From Lasiosphaeria ovina (taxonomy: Eukaryota > Ascomycota > Sordariomycetes > Sordariales > Lasiosphaeriaceae): 64,000 bases of DNA. Made by a program: the position numbers and the translations under genes. Positions within the stretch are counted from its first letter, which is position 1; the number at the start of each line of letters is the position of its first letter. Shown here one piece after another: positions 28,850 to 40,338 of the stretch. The notes under the pieces are model-generated. The model was not told the DNA's origin. It was given only the letters and a program-made list of their open reading frames with translations, and did no database searches. The stretch is from assembly GCA_033439765.1 (NCBI GenBank), contig JAULSN010000009.1, positions 372,001-436,000 of the forward strand, read 5' to 3'.

Positions 28850-29300
28850 TTTTCGATATAGGGCCCGCCTCCCGCCTCCCGCCTTAGCCTCGGTACCGAT
28901 CGAGCTTTTCCCTATATTAAAGCGATTTTGGCTAAATAATGGCTCAGGCGCGGATCTGCGAGATGCAGTTGGGCTCGAATCTGCGAGATGCCGTTGGGCT
29001 CGTGGGCGGCCAGCTCGTTAATGTTCTCGCCGCTGCCGCGGGACACGAGCAGCAGGTCGGGCTGCTTGCGGGAGAGTAGCAGGGTGCGTGAGCTATGGTC
29101 CGAGTTATTCATATTCTTGATAATGGTCCGCTAAGGCTTACGACGTAAGGCCTTTTTTTGCCAAGGATTTCCGACGGGTGTCGGTCAGCAACCAGAGGCC
29201 TCTCCTATTTCTAGCATTGGCTTACAGCGACCGCAAGCACGACGGCGGCCAAAAAAAGCAGCTGTTGGCTACTACAGGGCGGAGGCTCGCTAGAAGCCCA
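28850..29300. other. No gene seen
   Basis: Short frames only. A partial unit of the following minisatellite ('ttttgccaaggatttccgac') lies at about 29155. Confidence 0.4.
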
Positions 29301-29310
29301 CTAGTCTCCA

Positions 29311-29610
29311 GTGGGGAGCCCGCCCGCCGCCCATCGGCTACCTGTGTCCGTATATATCTGCGAGAACAAACAGAATTCTTTCGACAGGCACCTGCAGAGC
29401 ACCGATCGACACCATACCCGTCCCGTCGGAAATCCTTGGCAAAAAAAAGGTCTAGTGGGGAGCTCGCCCGCCGCCCATCGGCTGCCCATGTCCGTATATC
29501 TGTAAGAATAAACAGAATTCCAGGTTTCGACAGGCATCTGCGGAGCACCGATTAACACCACGCCCGTCGGAAATCTGCAAGAACAAACAAAATTCCAGGT
29601 TTCGACAGGC
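29311..29610. repeat. Minisatellite, 144-bp unit, about 2.2 copies
   Basis: Units start at 29311 and 29455 ('gtggggagc' then 'cgcccgccgcccatcggct'). Each contains 'acaaacagaattc', 'tttcgacaggcacc' and 'cccgtcggaaat'. A third partial unit runs to 29610. Next to it (29620-29730) a 'tttttgctggca' motif repeats three times. Confidence 0.75.
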
Positions 29611-29904
29611 ACGGACTGTACCCCATTTGTGCTGGCACTGAGACTGCATACGACATTTTTGCTGGCAGCTGGCTGGCACTGAGACCGCACCCCCTTTTTG
29701 CTGGCATAGGGGCTGCATTGCATACACCTGGCACCGACCCGACCGCCTCGCGCAGCGCCTTGGCCTGGACAGCGCGGTAGTGCGCATTCCACACGCCACC
29801 GGGGACAGGGCACGTGGCCGTCGCTTCAAGCCGCGTCTGGTTCACCCGCCCTCGGTGTTTGTTCACCCGCCCTTGGTGTTGATGTACGAGACTATGGCTG
29901 AATG

Positions 29905-29912
29905 GCATATAA
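29905..29912 (+). promoter_or_regulatory. TATA box upstream of the BLM10 fragment
   Basis: 'CATATAAG' lies about 90 bases before the ATG at 29998, a usual fungal spacing. It suggests that the duplicated piece includes the gene's promoter. Confidence 0.4.
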
Positions 29913-29997
29913 GGCTCCTGAGTTCCTGTATTGATCCATCCTCTCGCGTCCACTAGGCTCTCGTCCACGGCCCTCCGACAAGTTCCTACTCTCGACA

Positions 29998-31548
29998 ATG
30001 GCCGACCACCCCACCCCCCACACAAGCGATGGCCCCGTCGTCCCGAGAAGTCCCACGAGGCTGCGGCCAGCGAGAAGGCCCGCGTGGCTGGCTGCGGGCA
30101 CCGAGGACCCCCCGGAGGCTGCGGCCGGCGAGAAGCTCCCCGTGGCTGCGGCCGGCGAGAAGCTCCCCAGGCTGCGGCCACCGAGGACCCCCCCCGAGGC
30201 TGCGGCCACCGAGATGCCCGACGAGATGGTGCGGCCTACTTATAATTCTGTCGACGTCCCGTACCGTCTCAAGGGGGAGGCTGACCTGCCAACGGATCCC
30301 GAGAGGCTCTTGAGGTGGCTTCACCGGTTGATCGAGCAAGAAAACTATCAGGAGGTCGTAGAGTGGGCCGCCCTGGTGAGCTGCCGGGCCTTTATGGAGC
30401 TCAAGTTGCCTCGGAAGACGCGTGAAGAGCTGATCCGGGTATGCTACAACGCGGCCTTGACGCCCGGCATGGAGATCTCGGCGAAGTCGGCCTTCAGTGC
30501 CACGCTGCTCAACCTCATAAGGTGCGTTCGGCCTCGAGGAGAGTTCGGAGATTCGGAGCTGCTCTCCAGACGACTAACCTTCACTGTGCGGTAGGAACGC
30601 ATACGGGGACATGTTCCTTCGGCGCGACGACGTCACCCACGCTGGACTGGCGGCCGGTTTTTGAACAGCTGCAGTTCGATCCTTTCGGTCGCCGAGACAA
30701 AATCTTCGGTTGGCATGACGCTTACGACATCTGCATCTACGCGCGAGAACACTACGATCCAGCGGACCGGGTGGCTATCCTCGAGAAGGCTCTGGCCCGC
30801 TTCGACACGGCTCATTTAGACAAGGCAGAAGACGTGGTCCGGATGCTCGTGATGCTGTTACCGACGACCGCTGCTCCGGAATCGCTCCCTGACTCCCAGC
30901 CATCTGCGCTTTTCCCGACCCTTTTTTCCCTCCTCGCATGGGTGGCGCCGAGGGAAGATACCACCTCATACATTGTGGAGCTCATCTTCCGGTTCGCCAG
31001 CCATTACTTGGACTGCGAGCATGTTCCTTTCGGATCCTACGGTATTTTCGACCGAGCCCAGGCCAGCAAGTTGTTTACGATCATCGCCGGGCTGACTCCG
31101 ATCGACAACGACGACGAGCAGGGCCATGACTTCTTCGAGAAGAAGCCGCCTGACAGATGGTATTCCAACGAGTGGCTCGCCCTTGCGGTTGCCCGGTGCA
31201 TTGTCTCCTCGCTCTCGCCCTTGGGCCTGGGGCCGGAGAGTTCGATGCTGTCGCTCTTGGAACAGCTTCATTGCATCCATTCGCGGCCTGTGCCATCCCG
31301 ACTCCAAACGGCAGGCGGAGTCGGGATTTACCTGCTGTGTACTCCGGTATCTGGCCTCCAGCTTCTGTTCGCGGTACAACAAAGAGCAGCGCCGGCAGCT
31401 GGCGACGCCGCCGCAACGGCGGATCAGCGACGACCTGAAACGACGGTTTGTCCTCTTGCTGAGAGAGCCGCTTCTCTCGGGCTGCTTCTCGCCGTCGTCC
31501 AACATGCGCGAGCCCTGCCTCGACGCCGTCGAGCAGCTGGCCGCTCTT
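29998..31548 (+). pseudogene. BLM10: BLM10/PA200 proteasome activator, 5' fragment interrupted by a TIR element
   Basis: Exon 1 (29998-30521) starts MADHPTPHTSDG, has a low-complexity repeat, then YNSVDVPYRLKGEADLPTDP, ERLLRWLHRLIE and VVEWAALVSCRAFMELKLPR, the N-terminal HEAT-like region of Blm10. A clean intron follows (30522-30594, branch CTAAC, acceptor GGTAG). Exon 2 begins NAYGDMFLRRDDVT, then after a 1-nt frame change LDWRPVFEQLQFDPF, DAYDICIYAREHYDPADRVA, and later in a third frame PPQRRISDDLKRRFVLLLRE. Blm10 caps the 20S proteasome and is about 2000 residues; only about 480 are present. Near 31548 the sequence enters the TIR element. Both internal frame changes are one or two bases and could be sequencing errors, but the 3' loss is real. 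Confidence 0.7.
30050..30215 (+). repeat. 24-bp coding minisatellite in BLM10 exon 1
   Basis: Units of 'gctgcggccggcgagaagct' plus four bases repeat with variation and encode EAAAGEKLPVAAAGEKLP. The expansion lies in the poorly conserved N terminus before the Blm10 core. Confidence 0.65.
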
Positions 31549-31880
31549 TATTTGCTGATCCTGCTGAGCCTGGAGGGCAGCGAGGATGTTGTTCTGGTTT
31601 TGAATGGCGCCAACGTTGGTGATGCGCTGAGATTGAATATACGGCGTATTAAGTGCGTCGGCGATAACATCAGGCTCGGGGAAGGGGTCTATTGTGAGGG
31701 TGCGAAATGGCAACGCGAGAATAGAATGGCGAAGGTAAAGCTTGTGGGAGACGAGCGAAAGAGACTTTCGATGGAGTTGGTAGCTCCTGGGGGTCGATCG
31801 AGTTGGTAGCTCCTGGGGTCCGCACGTCCAAGAGCCGAGGCGGCGGGGAGCGTTGTTGTTATATATCTATATGATTGATC
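31535..31880 (-). mobile_element. TIR element, copy 2 (5' part, little RIP)
   Basis: It contains the right terminal repeat (31815-31860) and, on the minus strand, an open N-terminal frame: FPEPDVIADALNTPYIQSQR, ITNVGAIQNQNNILAALQ, QQDQQIKSGQLL. The frame then runs into BLM10 antisense. It matches 28240-28740 of copy 1 without the C-to-T load, so it is younger or escaped RIP. Its other half is missing, so the event was a truncated insertion or a later deletion. Confidence 0.6.
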
Positions 31881-32150
31881 TGTGTACAACTGTAATGTTC
31901 CGCCGATACGAGGCCTGTGTCGGGCCTTTGAGGCTGATAGAACATAGCGCAGACCCCATTGGCGACTGCTCCGCTCCGGCGTGCAAGCTCTACCGAGGTG
32001 GGAAAAAAACTACGCTTGAACAGTCACAAGGAAAGCCGTACAGAGAAAGCATAAACTCTTTAGCAAGGTTTACCTATTCGCACCCCCCTCCTCGCCCGCA
32101 ACCCAAGACGCGTCCCGTCCCGTCCCGTCCCATACCGTGTCCTAGCCGGC
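31880..32150. other. No gene seen
   Basis: Spacer between two element copies, with C-rich text and no motif. Confidence 0.35.
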
Positions 32151-32540
32151 CACGGCCTTATATCCCCTCAATTCAGAATCCACTTACACTTAGGCCTAAT
32201 GCTCTCGCGTTTGGTGACCCAGGGCGCGTGTGGGGGGGAGATTGATGCCGAGGGCGGGCATGATGGCATCCGCAGTAACGACTAATACGAGTTAGCACCG
32301 CCACTCCAGAAGATTAAATAATAGAATAATAAATAACATACGATCCAACGTATGGAGGTAGTTGTCAAATCGCTCAACATGAATACGCAGGGTTTTAATG
32401 ACGTCGGCCATGACATTACGCACCGGGGGGGGGGGAGTCATTGTGATGATGCGAAATGGCAACGCGAGAATGGAATGGCGAAGGCAAAGTTTGCGGGAGA
32501 CGGAGCGAGACTTCGATCGAGTTGGTGTTTTGTTGAAGCT
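32150..32540 (-). mobile_element. TIR element, copy 3 (internal deletion)
   Basis: The 5' leader ('cgccattccattctcgcgtt', minus strand) and a 3' coding part (ADAIMPALGINLPPHAPWVT, then KCKWIL) are present. The middle is shortened to VIKTLRIHVERFDNYLHTLD. It matches 27890-28100 and 28500-28650 of copy 1. The C run at 32425 gives alternative frames. Confidence 0.55.
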
Positions 32541-32559
32541 GCCTTCCAGAGCCCAGGCG

Positions 32560-35500
32560 GTGGTGAGCGTCTCCAAAATCCTCGAGGTGGTCGCCGACCC
32601 GCCTGAGCCTATTTCCAGTCCCTTGCCCCTTCCTACCCCGGGGAGCACTATTAGAAGTACTGTAACGAGCGGGTGGGGATATCGTTGGTTCATCCTCATC
32701 GTTGCCATCTTCGCAGTCGCTTACGAGGAAAGAGGGCACCGGTCGGGTTAAGGTGGTTTGACCTTGTTGATCTTGGTGGCCTGCTTCGCTTGCTGGCCAA
32801 AAATTAAAGGCTTCACGAAGCCCGTTTGCACACCATCAGGCATATGGAATTTCTTCTTCCCCGGTTTCTTATTCAGTCTAGCAGCAGATTGTTCATCCCC
32901 AACATGGTTTCCCGTATCACTCCCATGAATTTATATGCCTATGAGGTATCTCCTCCCGTCCTTACACTCGCTTTTGTTTTCCTTACATTCCGCAAAACTG
33001 AACAGCCTCGTCACCAAAAAAAATCCTGAGGTAAGAAGGCGAAAATCCGAACAGGGGCCTCAGAGACTCGGGCTGTGTTTTGGGGATCCCCTCTCCTTTA
33101 TTACTTGAAACCGTGGTAATTCCGTAGTTCCTTTCCCCATTGCTGAATACGTTCCTTCGCCAGCTTAGGTTGCTCCGTTCCAAAGCTGAATGTGCATGGG
33201 TTGTTTTGAATTCCAATTTGACCGCTGGTAGGTTCGACTACATTATCCGAGAGGTTTATCAGGAGCTGAGCTAGACAAGGCTTAGTTAGTGCATCGTCGC
33301 GAAGAACCGAAGAGAAGGTGTGGTCGGACTCGCAAAAGGTTTCTCGTGACGGTCAGGTTGGGCTATAAACACAAGTCGCGTGCTCGAGCGTTATCACTGA
33401 GTCTGTTTGCGCGAACGAGTTAGACAACGTGGGAAGGCATAATTAACAGGGCCGGGAAGGCCAGATGGGAGAGCGGATTATTGGCATACCGCAGAAAGCA
33501 TCGCACAACATGCTTAAGCAGCCTGGCCGTTTGCTGCTCGACCAGCTGAGCCACCAGAAGGCCAAAAGGCCAAAGCCAAAAGGATCGGACGACGATGAAG
33601 TCCAGTTGCGATCGGCATCGTCAACCACATGGCCGAGCGATAGCCTAGATAGGTAATAATTACCTCCCGTCTCTCGAGAGTTGGGTTCCGTCTCGGGGCT
33701 CCTTCTATGCCCCTTTCCAACGACCTCCACCCTCCCTCCTCGCCCGGCTCCCAGGGCCCGGATTCGAGCTCGCCTCGGTCGCCGCCTAAGGGTAGCAGCC
33801 GGCGGCTGGCCCGCGCAAGAAACCAACAGACCGACAGGTCATTGTTGTCGCAAACGAGTGGGAGGACACCAAAAGACGCGGAATGCCGACGACTCGACAT
33901 CCCAGCCGCCCCGGCACTGCACTGCGCCGCGCAAACTCGTCGGACATTCGCGGCAGCGCTCTGGATAACCAGTGTTTTTGTTGTTGACAAAAAGGCTTTG
34001 GTTGCAAACTTTCTCCCTGGAGCCTGCAGCACACCGATGCGAGGCCTTGTCCTTAGGCCTGCCCCGTCGTCCACTGTGAGCCTAGAACGCACCCACACTC
34101 CAGGGTGTACGGACAATTCTGCATAACGCACGCCACGTACATTCAGCCGGAGTCGGAAGAGAAAAGCAACGGCGAGAGTTCAAGGGGCAAACTCTCGTAT
34201 CACTACCTTTTCACTGGGCTTGGGTTGGACGCACCGCCCATCTTTTACAGGTCAGGATCCGTCCGGAAGGCGCGCTGGAACACAGTGCCGTATGCAAGTG
34301 CCAGACTCTGGCCGACTTCCTCGATACACGCAACACCCGCCATCTACAAGATAAGAAAGAGTTGTGTCGGTCTGGGAGCCGCCCCAAAGCCAAAGAGCGG
34401 GTGGGGGCGGCATGTAGATTTCGACGTACGTTGCCAAAGTCCTGAGTCTTTGACACTCTGCTTCTCTCCCTACCCAGGTTACGTATCGATTTACTCCTAT
34501 TCAGTATAGATACTAGACCTGACAAGGTGTCCCCAACTCCCTACCCATATCGGCATTCTGACTACGCTACAAGTAATGCCTGGACATTGAAGACGTGTTC
34601 ATTTCGTTATTCCGTATTGCGCTGCTGAGATGCAATTTCGGCGGTTCCGGCGGCGCCTGAAGGATTTGACGCCAGCCGTTTCCCGCTTCCACGCGGGATT
34701 GGGGCGCGAAAGTACCGCCGTCTGACGTGTCGTGTCGCATCGCACAACGAGACGCGTACCCTCTTCCTCAGCGGTGAGCTATACGGTTTTTGCAACGCTC
34801 TTGAATTCGAGATTGTTTACTGACGTTTGTGTCTCGCAGCGCACCGCACATCCCCTTATTCCTCTATCCATTTCTTAACACCACCTCCAAGTCACGGCCG
34901 TTCGAGTACCCCCCCCCCCCTATTTGCAACTGCAACCGAAATTAGGGATCGCGAACCGAAGTGATAAAAATGAGGCAGAGAAAGGCATGCCGGCGGCGGC
35001 GGCGGCGGCGATGGTGGTGGTAGTGATAGAAGGTGGAAGGTGGGATAATTTGTTGGCGGGGATATGTTTCCCGGCTCGTTACTTGGGGAAGAAATGTAAT
35101 CTGGAGGGATATTCGGGGATCCGAAAGATCAGACTGCTTTCTCGAGACTTCTCGAGCTAGCCAGCCAGCATGGAATGGAAAATCTCAGACTTAGCTCAGG
35201 GCCTCGGGAAGCTTGGTCTGCCTTAGGTCACAGTCTAGCCAGTGTCTATGAGATTCTTTTCCAGAAAGCCTAGGTACGATAGGTAGCCACGAAGCAGGTA
35301 AGCTGAGATAGGAAAGTCCAACGTTTCTTTCTTTCGCAAGTGAGAATGAATGCCGGTAATAGAAAAGGACCCGGAGCGAGTGAGCAGCGCGCCTTCCTAG
35401 TGTATACGAGGAAGATGATGGGATGAGATTCTAGGTTGCCAAGGGGACGAGACTAGTATTGCCACGCAAAAAGAGAGCGGATGACCCTATTTGGTTATTC

Positions 35501-36395
35501 CAAGGTTAGATGCAATCTGAACGTGAAAGACAGCTCGAGGCAAAGACGACGGCGTCAGAGACAGCCCCTGTCGCATCTTCTTTACCCCCCCCCCCCCGGT
35601 CTTGCATCCGAACTGCAGCGAACATATACCTTACCTACAACCACCCCTTGCCTCCGCTTACAATTGCATCTTTGCATCTATAACTTATCAACGACACGCC
35701 AACCACGATCCTGCCAATCTGCCCGCTAATCGACCCATCTGGCCGAGACAGTCACGGCTCCCTGCAGCTCCGTCCACAGGCGAGCCTCGTTGCGGCAGTG
35801 AGGCGCATTGAGAGAGAGCGTGTGTGAGCGTGTGTGTGTGAGTGTCTGCTCGCGGGCGCGTGTATCTGGACGATAATTCCAGCAGCTATTTATTCTTAGA
35901 CTCTCCCCACCACCAAAAAAAAGGACATCGGCATCCATTACCTCCACCACTAACAAGGGCTCCCGGTCGCCGGAGCAGGGTGAGCGATGGGAGGAGGCAG
36001 ATCTGGCAGCACCAACGACGATGCGGGCAACGCCTGGCTGCTACTGGGGAGAGCCTCTTCCTCTTCTCCTGAGGCGCTGGACATGTTCTTTTGATGAAAT
36101 TAGTACCAAAATGATCAGAATCCTTGGCGCTTTCGAATGGTTCTAACGGCATATTTTTGCGCGTAGATTAGCCGTGTTTGTGGTCGCTCAGGCCTTGTCA
36201 AATTGCAGGTTGAATATGCCCACACGATTCAGGGCGCATTATCGTGAGTTCTCTACAACTTACTTTCCCGCCTCGTTTTCGCGCGCCCGGGGCCTTCTCG
36301 CGGAACAGCTCTACACTTTCCATTCCGGCAAAAAGCCCTGCACATATATACGCACGCTCAACACCATATCTTTAGTGCCAAGAACACACGGCAAT
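32560..36395. other. No supportable gene
   Basis: Many overlapping frames on both strands, none with a recognised motif. Low-complexity items: (ggc)n at 34991-35009 and C runs at 34910 and 35586. A minus-strand frame near 33010-33200 (NYGITTVSSNKGEGIPKTQP) and a plus-strand frame at 33465-33656 are the best candidates for small broken exons, but I would not call either. Confidence 0.35.
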
Positions 36396-36403
36396 GACGA
36401 CGA

Positions 36404-36515
36404 GAATGAGATGCCACGGCCATCACTCAGATGCTCGTAGTAAGCAGTCACTTGCTATATGCCCTAGCCTTTTATTAGCTTACTGACACAAGTCGTGTCG
36501 TTCGTCGACTTTTAG
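36404..36515 (+). pseudogene. NTF2-like exon end plus intron, copy 2
   Basis: Starting within 'ccacggccatcactcagatg' the sequence matches the end of the NTF2-like exon and its intron (36440-36515: donor GTAAGCAG, acceptor TTTTAG). The 5' half of the intron is nearly identical to copies 1 and 3; the 3' part differs, so the breakpoint lies inside the intron. Confidence 0.55.
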
Positions 36516-36699
36516 GCCTTGTGCCTCGAATCAGTGCGTGATGATGTATAATTAGGGGGGGTCTTTTTGGACGGGGATTAGCAAAATGAAACTTTTGGGC
36601 CAAGGTACCATCTCCGTCTCTCTCACAACTTGCAATATGGTATCGTGTCGCTGCGGGAAAACGTAGTGGATTGGCCGGTGGAAGCTGATATCTGCTGCG

Positions 36700-37069
36700 G
36701 GCGAGAAATCTACGGATGGTGGATGGGCTGGTTGTGTAGGGACATGGTGGCCCAAGCTAGGGCTGTGCCTAGCAACTCGGCAGCTTTGGACCAAAGTGAG
36801 GAGTCGGCGGACGTGATCGGCGGCGGCTTCTATTCGACTAATTACTGGGTTCGTACGTAAGGATAATTCCCGTCCCGTCTTGTGCCGTCTTAGCGCTGAC
36901 AAGAAGGCTTCTCACAGCGGGATGACTCGACGTTGAGCTGGGAGGGTAACGTATGGGCTGGCACGGCGGCCATCACCCAGATGCTCGTAGTAAGCAGTCA
37001 CTTGCTATATGCCCTAGCCTGATATTAACTTACTGACACAACGTGTGCTGTTTTGACGGAACATTGCAG
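36700..37069 (+). pseudogene. NTF2-like domain fragment with two introns, copy 3
   Basis: The first exon reads DQSEESADVIGGGFYSTNYW. An intron follows (36853-36917, 65 nt, GTACGTAAG, branch GCTGAC, acceptor CTCACAG). Exon RDDSTLSWEGNVWAGTAAIT then QMLV follows in phase. A second intron runs 36990-37069 (GTAAGCAG ... ATTGCAG). 'RDDSTLxxEGNxxxGxxAI' is typical of the NTF2 fold (transport factor or mRNA-export partner). Instead of the LPF segment expected next (present in copy 1), the second intron ends at a CAF40 piece. A transcript could therefore join NTF2-like and CAF40 coding sequence. Confidence 0.5.
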
Positions 37070-37078
37070 TTGTGCACA

Positions 37079-37353
37079 GATCAGCCACATAGGTATACAG
37101 CAGCACACGTCACACCAGCACCACGCCCAAGCTGCCGCCGCCGCTGCCGCCGCCAATGTCGCCCAGCAGCAGCACTACAACCGGCTCGCCGGCGCCCACA
37201 ACGGCGTCAATGCCCTGACATACTCAGGACAACAGCGCCCTCGAGACGTCCGTGTCCGAGGACAACCGCCGCACCCTCCAGTACATTGCCGACCTCCTCA
37301 GCGAGAACACACGCGAGGCCGCCCTCCTTGAGCTGAGCAAGAAGCGAGAGCAG
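37079..37353 (+). pseudogene. CAF40: CAF40/CNOT9 (Rcd1) N-terminal fragment
   Basis: The frame reads an Ala-rich run then NVAQQQHYNRLAGAHNGVNA. After one frame change it reads DNSALETSVSEDNRRTLQYI, ADLLSENTREAALLELSKKR, EQ. This is the highly conserved start of Caf40/CNOT9, the armadillo-repeat subunit of the CCR4-NOT deadenylase complex. The expected continuation (VPELA and LWHSFG) is absent; at 37353 the sequence turns into unrelated text. The family has about 300-400 residues in fungi, so three quarters are missing. It directly follows the NTF2-like intron. Identification is secure; loss of function is clear. Confidence 0.8.
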
Positions 37354-37572
37354 GATGAAGAACCTACGTCGCCCTGTGGCTTTTTCCCTGTGGAGATCTT
37401 AGGAAGGTGTGGAAGGCAGGTGCCCTAGTAAGATAGCAGGTGAGACCTTCAGCCGGCATGGAAATGGCCGCCAGGGCACCGTCGGCGTCGAGGTAAAGCT
37501 GCAAAGCCAAATGGCAGGCGGAATCCTCGAGATTCCTAGCAGCGCAGCCATCTGGACGGAAATGATCTCGGC

Positions 37573-40254
37573 ATGACTACTACTTCACGACGCTCCATCT
37601 CGCCTGCTGCCGCTGCCTTGCCGAACCGGTCTCTTGATCCTGCTGCTGCTCGAGCCAAGCACCCGCATCCGCACCAGACCCAGACCCAGTCCCAGAGATA
37701 CACTCTCGATGCCTTCTTATACCGTTGGACTGAAGAAGGCTCGCCAAACGTTGGAAGAAGAAACCAATAGCTTGCTGAAGCTCTGAAGAGCCCTGTCATT
37801 CGTCAAGCTCTCCAGTCACAGGGCGTTATAATCGTCAGCGACAACCATGTCGATAATGCAGCTGCTTTCAGCACCACGGTGCGCAAGGAAATGAAGGAGC
37901 TAGTTAAAGCTCCGGCTTTTGGCATATTTGAGGCATACAAACATGTCCCTGAAAGGCCTACATCTATTGCGCAGGTCTGTGACACGGCCTGGCTCGAAAA
38001 GACCCTCGATTCGGCATGGAAAACACTCAAAAAGGACGCACCGAATATGGTGACCTTTTTCCTCTCAGGTCCTCCAGAACCAGCTAAGTTTACATCTTTC
38101 CCCGAGATCAAAAAAGTATGTCGATCTTGTTATTACTCGGGGCCTGACTTAGTATAGCGGGCAACCCAGAAAGCCCTCGCCAGTATAGATTTTAACGACG
38201 AAAAATCCTCAGAAATCTACCTTTTGGCATCCCTTCTTACAGACGGCTACGCTCGCAACAATCGCTCCTTTCTCAGGCATGTCCTCGGTCTCTACATGCT
38301 TTGCAAATGGCACACCAAGACGAGCTATCGAGACCCTCGCTCATATAGGTCTAATTCCTTCATACTGGACCCTGAGCAAGATGCTTACCGACATGGCAAA
38401 GCGAGCAAAAGAAAGCCTGAAGCACGTATGTAGCTCGGGATAGGAATATGGTGGTTGTCTATGACAACTTCAACTTCATGAACCGGACCCGGGAGCCAGT
38501 GGGTGGAAAGCAGGACGAGATGATCAACTTGACAACTACTTGTATTGTGGCATGCCCTGGGCTAGCCGGGGCCCTGCAAAGCTCAAACTTCCGGCCCCGA
38601 ACTCCCTTCACGAAGAAGATGATCATCAACTATATTCTTCCTCGCCGGAAGACGGTTGACAACGCACCCCGCTGGCTTCTCAAGCAGGCCTTTATGAAGA
38701 TATTTACGAAGAAAGACATGCCCGAGATGCCTGTGGTAAAGAGGGTCAAGTTTGAGACCTCTCCATACCTACAAGTGGGCGCTATTTTCGAGGACGAGGG
38801 CACCATCGATGGTGTGTACAAGCTACACGGAGAGCTCTTCAAACAAAGGTTTGGTCTCGACAAAACTTGAAGACATTGACGAGCGTATTACCCTTATTTA
38901 CGGCGACTGCAAGACGACGAGCTTCATTCGACGCATCAAACAATCACAATACGAGGCCAGTGAGAAGTTGGAGCAGAAGAAGTGGCTCATTCCGGCCCCT
39001 GCTTCCTTCTTCCATATTGAGCTCAACTACATTGAGATGTTATTGCGAGTTTTTCTGGGATGCCGGCGACGATAGAAATGGCGCCACAAGCGCAGTCATC
39101 GCTGCCGACGTGCAATTCTTTCACAGGGGCAAGCACATGGCCAAAAACAACATAAAATATCATCAGGTTATGCCCCCTGTTGATGCACGGCTATAGCGCG
39201 AGGGTCCTTGCCTTTGTTATTAATCATCTAGTGGAAAAGGGGCAACTCGACGCCACCGAGCTGAAATGTCAACACTCTTCAGGGGAAGCTCAAACAACTA
39301 GATGCCGCTGCAATTGACGAAGCAGTTGACTCTATTTGGGAGAGATGTCATCGACAAGATGTTCAGAAGCCACTGCCGCCTAATGCAGGCCGTCGAGATC
39401 CTCTTGATCATACATGAAAGCCGTTCGTTGCGGCGACTGGGGTATGCTTCGAGATATTATTTCCGATTCTTCCAGTATTTGTTTTGGGGTAGTAAATCGT
39501 CAAACTACGGCCCCGGGAGGAATGTATTTTGCCTGGCTTCTACGTCCTCATGTTAGTGAGGACCATGTACGGAACGCGCCAAAAAGACCAACGAGGCCCT
39601 CGACCCTCGTGAGCTCGAGGAATCTGCAATCAAAGAGTTCGTGCGGAAGTTGGAAAGACTAAAGCAGAACATGGGTGCTGCGATCCTCAAGGGCGGCGGT
39701 ATAATTCGTTGCACAACAGCTGGAAAAAGTGGCTACAAGGCCATAGATTTGATGTTGGAGCATATAAATGCATCGTACGCCCTTGACATCAAAATCCAAC
39801 AAGAATTTCCACACATGATATACAGGCTACCTTTTTCGCGCCTCGCCCTCAACGGTAACTACCTTGCAACTATTCGGAAGTCCGTTGAGGAGCTTTTTGA
39901 AAGCAAGCAGAAAGGAGCACACAAGGCTAGTGACCCCACAGAGCATGTCATCTCTTACGCATGCAAATTGTACGGTGATGGGGCATCACCAAGCGGGACA
40001 ACAAGGAGGAGCGCCCTGGAGCTTTCGATGGCCCGTGACATATATGAAAGGGGGCCAACGTGTGATGTTGGAGAAGCTTCAGGACTTCAATGACGCCGTT
40101 GTTGAGCCTGCAGACCTCTCTGAGCAACGAGCTATGCCAGGTACAGCTTTGGGGGGGAGGGGGGGGGGGTACAGAAGACGGCGACATTGACTGGGGCGAA
40201 GAGGGCCTGCGATTATTTGACGATGATGCAGACTTCTGGGTGCATACTTATTGA
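37573..40254 (+). pseudogene. DUF6589-like gene, full-length but decayed
   Basis: The ATG at 37573 starts a Ser/Pro-rich N terminus (MTTTSRRSISPAAAALP), then RYTLDAFLYRW. Conserved segments follow in several frames: IIVSDNHVDNAAAFSTTVRK, TAWLEKTLDSAWKTLKKDAP, SSEIYLLASLLTDGYARNN, YDNFNFMNRTREPVGGKQDE, FTKKMIINYILPRRKTVDNA, MPVVKRVKFETSPYLQVGAI, ITLIYGDCKTTSFIRRIKQS, AVRCGDWGMLRDIISDSSSI, APGGMYFAWLL, GKSGYKAIDLMLEHINASYA and an acidic end LRLFDDDADFWVHTY-stop (40254). At least six frame changes or stops are present. I assign DUF6589 from memory of the YDNFNF and ILPxRxTVDNA segments. Such proteins are multicopy in fungi and probably belong to mobile elements; the mechanism is not known to me. 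It converges on the RecQ-like gene, 84 bp away. Confidence 0.65.
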
Positions 40255-40338
40255 TCTTACAGAGGTTGACTAGCTAGGTAGCTATACTATGGTAAACAAA
40301 GAGCTATATACGTGCCAAGCTGCGATATCGTTGCTGAT

